Source of the DNA: Pseudorhodobacter antarcticus
GTDB taxonomy: Bacteria > Pseudomonadota > Alphaproteobacteria > Rhodobacterales > Rhodobacteraceae
Assembly: GCA_945860375.1 (NCBI GenBank)
Contig: CAMAQR010000090.1
Coordinates: forward strand, 1-9,672
DNA: 9,672 bases
Direction of reading: 5' to 3'
Positions 7,005-9,672 of the stretch are shown one piece after another. A program made the translations under genes and the position numbers. Under the pieces are notes generated by a model. That model saw nothing but the letters and a program-made list of their open reading frames with translations, was not told the origin of the DNA and ran no database searches. The number at the start of each line of letters is the position of its first letter. Positions within the stretch are counted from its first letter, which is position 1.

Positions 7005-7796
7005 ATGGCGCGGCTGTTCGAGTGGCAGGTCGGGTTCGTCGGCCCACCGGGGTACTTCGATGCATCCCCGACGGATTTCCTGCGCATAGCGCCCCTCCAG
7101 CTGGGTGTGCAGGCCCGATCGCTGGCGGGGCCGCTGCCGCCCACGCAAAGCGCGGGCGCGGCGCAGGCAATCGAGGAGGCCATTTTGGAGGCCGCCTCTG
7201 CCCTGTCCCGATCCGGCGCCGATCTTGTGGCGCTTGTCGGGACCAACTGGTCGCCTCTTGGCTTGCGATCCTATGATGACACGTTGGCGTTCTGCGCCCG
7301 ACTGGAGGCAGGGATCGGGGCGCGCAGCGTATCGGCCCCAAAAGCACTTATTGATTCGCTGCGCGCGATGGGCGCGGCGCGCATCGGCATCAACGCGACC
7401 TATTCGGCGCCTGATTGGCGGGATCGGCTTGCCGACTATTTCACGTCGTCCGGCTTGTCCGTAGCCTTTTGCGGCAATTACGTTGATCTGGGGCTTTTCT
7501 CCGAGACTCGTGACCTCCTCGAACAGAACGGCTTCTTTCCAGAATCTTTTGCGGAAGCGTCCATTTGCCGGGTCTGGGACCATGCACCGGATGTGGATGC
7601 CATCGTCGCGACCGGCATCCCGAGCTTCGTGGACAAGGCGGGTCGAACCCGGCGCATGCTGCATCTGACCCCAGACCTCGAATCGTGCGTCCCGGTTCCG
7701 ATCGTGGCCACGGACACCGCCCTCTATCAGGCCATCTTGCGGGAACTTGGCCTATCACAGGTCTTGCCGGGTTTGCGGATGTCTATCGGCGGCTAG
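7005..7796 (+). CDS. Asp/Glu racemase / maleate isomerase / arylmalonate decarboxylase-like protein
   Basis: The 263-residue protein has the two-half layout of the Asp/Glu racemase superfamily: an N-terminal half ending in DLVALVGTNWSPLG (73-86), a second Rossmann-like half starting at RIGINATYS (126-134), DAIVATGIPSF (198-208), and a closing segment, PVPIVATDTALYQAILRELG (230-249), that matches the usual end of maleate isomerase-like proteins. These enzymes use one or two Cys to move a proton or remove CO2. Here Gly79-Thr80 and Thr203-Gly204 stand where those Cys are expected, and the four Cys present (97, 156, 188, 228) lie elsewhere. It may use another mechanism or have lost activity. It is the only plus-strand gene between two minus-strand pairs. 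Its stop codon shares the CTAG at 7793-7796 with the stop of the facing ATPase gene. Family assignment is fair; the reaction is unknown. Confidence 0.75.
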   Translation: MARLFEWQVGFVGPPGYFDASPTDFLRIAPLQLGVQARSLAGPLPPTQSAGAAQAIEEAILEAASALSRSGADLVALVGTNWSPLGLRSYDDTLAFCARLEAGIGARSVSAPKALIDSLRAMGAARIGINATYSAPDWRDRLADYFTSSGLSVAFCGNYVDLGLFSETRDLLEQNGFFPESFAEASICRVWDHAPDVDAIVATGIPSFVDKAGRTRRMLHLTPDLESCVPVPIVATDTALYQAILRELGLSQVLPGLRMSIGG

Positions 7797-9418
7797 ACAT
7801 TCGTCCTGCCGCCAGACCGCTTTTCCAAGGTCTGCGTCAGCCAGTCCGGGTCCATGTCGGGCACCGAAGACAAGAGTAGTTCCGTATAGGGATCGTGGGG
7901 CGGGGAGAAGATCTCTTCCCGTGGCCCGCTCTCGACGACCCGGCCATGCTGCATCACCACGACGCGGTCCGCCATGGCACGCACTGTGGCAATGTCGTGG
8001 GTGATAAACAGGTAGGAAATCCCAAGTTCCTGCTGGAGCCGGTCCAGAAGCCGCAGAATCCCCTCGGCCACAAGCTGGTCCAGCGCACTTGTCACCTCGT
8101 CGCAGATGATCAGGCGCGGCTCTGCCGCCAAGGCACGCGCGATCCCGACACGCTGTTTCTGGCCGCCCGAAAGCTCGCCGGGCAGACGGCTGGCAAAGAC
8201 CGCCGGATCAAGATCAATCAGGCGTAACAGCTCGCGCACGCGGTCCTGCAAGGCGCGACCTGAAAGGCCCGTGAAATGCTGTGCGGGTCGCGCGATGATC
8301 TGGGCAACGCTCTGGCGCGGGTTCAGCGCGGTATCGGGTATCTGGTAGATCATCTGCGCTGCTCGCAGGTCTTGCTTACGGCGCTTGCGGAAATCGCCCG
8401 GCAAGGGTTTGCCATCCAGCAGGATCTGGCCGGATTGCGGCGGCAGAAGGCCTGTGATGACCCGTGCAAGGGTGGATTTGCCCGAACCCGACTCGCCGAC
8501 AATCGCCACGGTCTCACCGGGCCCGACCTGCAGGCTGACATCCTCCAGCACCGTCTTGCGGCCATAGGCTGCCGTGATCGCGCGCACGTCCAAAATGGGC
8601 GGTTGGGCCGTCAGTGACTTCGGGGTCGCCCTAAACGACCGTACCGACCAGAGTGAGGCGGTATATGCTTCTTTCGGATCCGACAGCATTGTCCGCGTCT
8701 GCGCCTCTTCCACCAGCCGGCCATGGCGCAGCACCATGATCCGGTCCGCCATCTGCGCCACGACAGCAAGATCATGGGTGATGTAGATCGCAGCGGTCCC
8801 GAAATCGCGCACCGCCTTGCGGATCGAGGCGAGCACTTCGATCTGGGTGGTCACATCCAGCGCGGTTGTCGGCTCGTCGAAGATGATGAGGTCGGGCTTG
8901 CAGGCCATCGCCATCGCCGTCATCGCCCGCTGAAGCTGCCCGCCTGAGACCTGATGGGGATAGCGAAAGCCGATGGTGGCCGGGTCCGGCAGTTGCAGCG
9001 CCTCGAAAAGCGCGACGGCGTCCGCCTCGGCCTGCAGGCGGCTGGCAGTGCCGTGGATCAGCGGTCCTTCGGTGAACTGGTCGATCAGCCGCCGCGCAGG
9101 GTTGAAGCTTGCCGCGGCGGATTGGGCGACATAGGCGATGCGACGTCCGCGCAGCGCGCGCAGTGTCGGCCCGGCGGCCCCGACCAGCTCCTGTCCGTCA
9201 AAGACGATGGAGCCGCCCGAGATCCGGCAGCCGCCACGGACATAGCCCATCGCCGCCAGCCCGAGCGTGGACTTGCCCGCGCCGCTCTCGCCGATCAGAC
9301 CCAGCACTTCCCCCGGGCGAAGCGTCAAGTCGATGCCCCTGACAATGGGTAGCCAGTTCGGGCCGGTCTGGCCGTCAATGTGAAGATCGGTGATCTGCAG
9401 AAGGGGGGTCTCGGCCAT
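7793..9418 (-). CDS. Peptide/opine-type ABC transporter double ATP-binding subunit (DppD-DppF fused)
   Basis: The 541-residue protein holds two complete nucleotide-binding domains, as in GsiA-type subunits of dipeptide, oligopeptide, glutathione or opine importers. Domain 1 has Walker A GESGAGKST (43-51), Q-loop Gln99, signature VSGGQ (157-161), Walker B LIIFDE (177-182) and switch His215. Domain 2 has GESGSGKST (308-316), Q-loop Gln359 before the LNPR element typical of this family, LSGGQ (416-420), LIICDE (436-441) and His474. All key ATPase residues are present in both halves, so both sites should work. The start lies three bases past the stop of the upstream permease gene, so the two form one operon. 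No substrate-binding protein is in the window. Confidence 0.95.
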   Translation of the reverse strand: MAETPLLQITDLHIDGQTGPNWLPIVRGIDLTLRPGEVLGLIGESGAGKSTLGLAAMGYVRGGCRISGGSIVFDGQELVGAAGPTLRALRGRRIAYVAQSAAASFNPARRLIDQFTEGPLIHGTASRLQAEADAVALFEALQLPDPATIGFRYPHQVSGGQLQRAMTAMAMACKPDLIIFDEPTTALDVTTQIEVLASIRKAVRDFGTAAIYITHDLAVVAQMADRIMVLRHGRLVEEAQTRTMLSDPKEAYTASLWSVRSFRATPKSLTAQPPILDVRAITAAYGRKTVLEDVSLQVGPGETVAIVGESGSGKSTLARVITGLLPPQSGQILLDGKPLPGDFRKRRKQDLRAAQMIYQIPDTALNPRQSVAQIIARPAQHFTGLSGRALQDRVRELLRLIDLDPAVFASRLPGELSGGQKQRVGIARALAAEPRLIICDEVTSALDQLVAEGILRLLDRLQQELGISYLFITHDIATVRAMADRVVVMQHGRVVESGPREEIFSPPHDPYTELLLSSVPDMDPDWLTQTLEKRSGGRTNV

Positions 9419-9421
9419 GGC

Positions 9422-9672
9422 CTAATCTTTCAGTCCGCTGGAGAGTTTCAGGGCCCAGTCGGAGATGAAACCCACGCAAATGGTCAGAAGGCCGATTGCC
9501 GTGGCCGGATACAGGGGGGTTAGATCGCCAAAGCTGATGAGCGACGCGTTTTCGCGCACCATTGTACCCCAATCGGCCGCCGGCGGCTGGATGCCAAGCC
9601 CAAGAAAGCTGAGCGCGGAAATGGTCAGGAACACAAAGCAGAACCGCAGCCCGAACTCGGCCATAAGCGGGG
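9422..9672 (-). CDS. DppC-type ABC transporter permease, C-terminal part (5' end beyond window)
   Basis: The 83 visible codons encode the C-terminal end of an inner-membrane permease of the dipeptide/oligopeptide importer class. A membrane segment (FCFVFLTISALSFLGLGI) leads into the conserved LSFLGLG-QPP-DWG element just before a loop ending in MVREN. A second membrane segment (PATAIGLLTICVGFISDWAL) and a short tail close the protein. An ATG at 9664 exists, but PL codons precede it in frame and family members are about 280-300 residues, so the gene continues past the right edge. It is followed after three bases by the ATPase gene and pairs with it in one transporter. Confidence 0.92.
   Translation of the reverse strand, partial: PLMAEFGLRFCFVFLTISALSFLGLGIQPPAADWGTMVRENASLISFGDLTPLYPATAIGLLTICVGFISDWALKLSSGLKD

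Noticed and set aside
6990..7664. Minus-strand open frame of 224 codons
   Set aside because: It is antisense to the racemase-like gene, whose family motifs are on the plus strand.

Overview
The window looks like a catabolic or accessory locus from a GC-rich (roughly 60% or more by eye) alphaproteobacterium, most likely a Rhodobacterales-type marine or soil bacterium. That placement is inferred from codon use, from dense packing with short or overlapping gene junctions, and from the mix of amine-oxidising flavoenzyme, dipeptide-type ABC transporter and enolase-superfamily genes. No sequence search was possible. There are no RNA genes, insertion sequences or CRISPR arrays that I can see.

Layout. 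(1) Bases 1-2113, minus strand: one unbroken reading frame of 704 codons, cut by the left edge of the window. It encodes a trimethylamine dehydrogenase (TMADH)-family iron-sulfur flavoprotein. (2) Bases 2114-2426: an intergenic region between divergent genes, holding an 8-bp inverted repeat over a possible promoter. (3) Bases 2427-4891, plus strand: a glutamate-1-semialdehyde-aminomutase-like PLP enzyme followed by a mandelate racemase/muconate lactonizing enzyme (enolase superfamily) protein, joined by a 4-base GTGA overlap. (4) Bases 4912-6905, minus strand: an aldo-keto reductase followed by a serine hydrolase of the class C beta-lactamase/EstB fold, joined by a TGATG overlap. (5) Bases 6906-7004: a second divergent intergenic region with nested inverted repeats. 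(6) Bases 7005-7796, plus strand: an Asp/Glu racemase/maleate isomerase-like protein that appears to lack the usual catalytic cysteines. (7) Bases 7793-9672, minus strand: a double-ATPase (DppD-DppF fused type) subunit and the C-terminal end of a DppC-type permease. The rest of the transporter presumably lies beyond the right edge.

How it may work together (inference): a dipeptide/opine-class ABC transporter imports a small amine- or amide-containing compound. The cytoplasmic serine hydrolase opens an ester or amide bond. The TMADH-like protein oxidises an amine, probably not trimethylamine because two of the three aromatic substrate-bowl residues differ. The PLP enzyme moves or removes an amino group, the enolase-superfamily and racemase-like proteins rearrange or dehydrate acid intermediates, and the aldo-keto reductase handles a carbonyl. 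I do not recognise this combination as a named pathway. The substrate cannot be read from the sequence, and the two operon pairs may be regulated separately.
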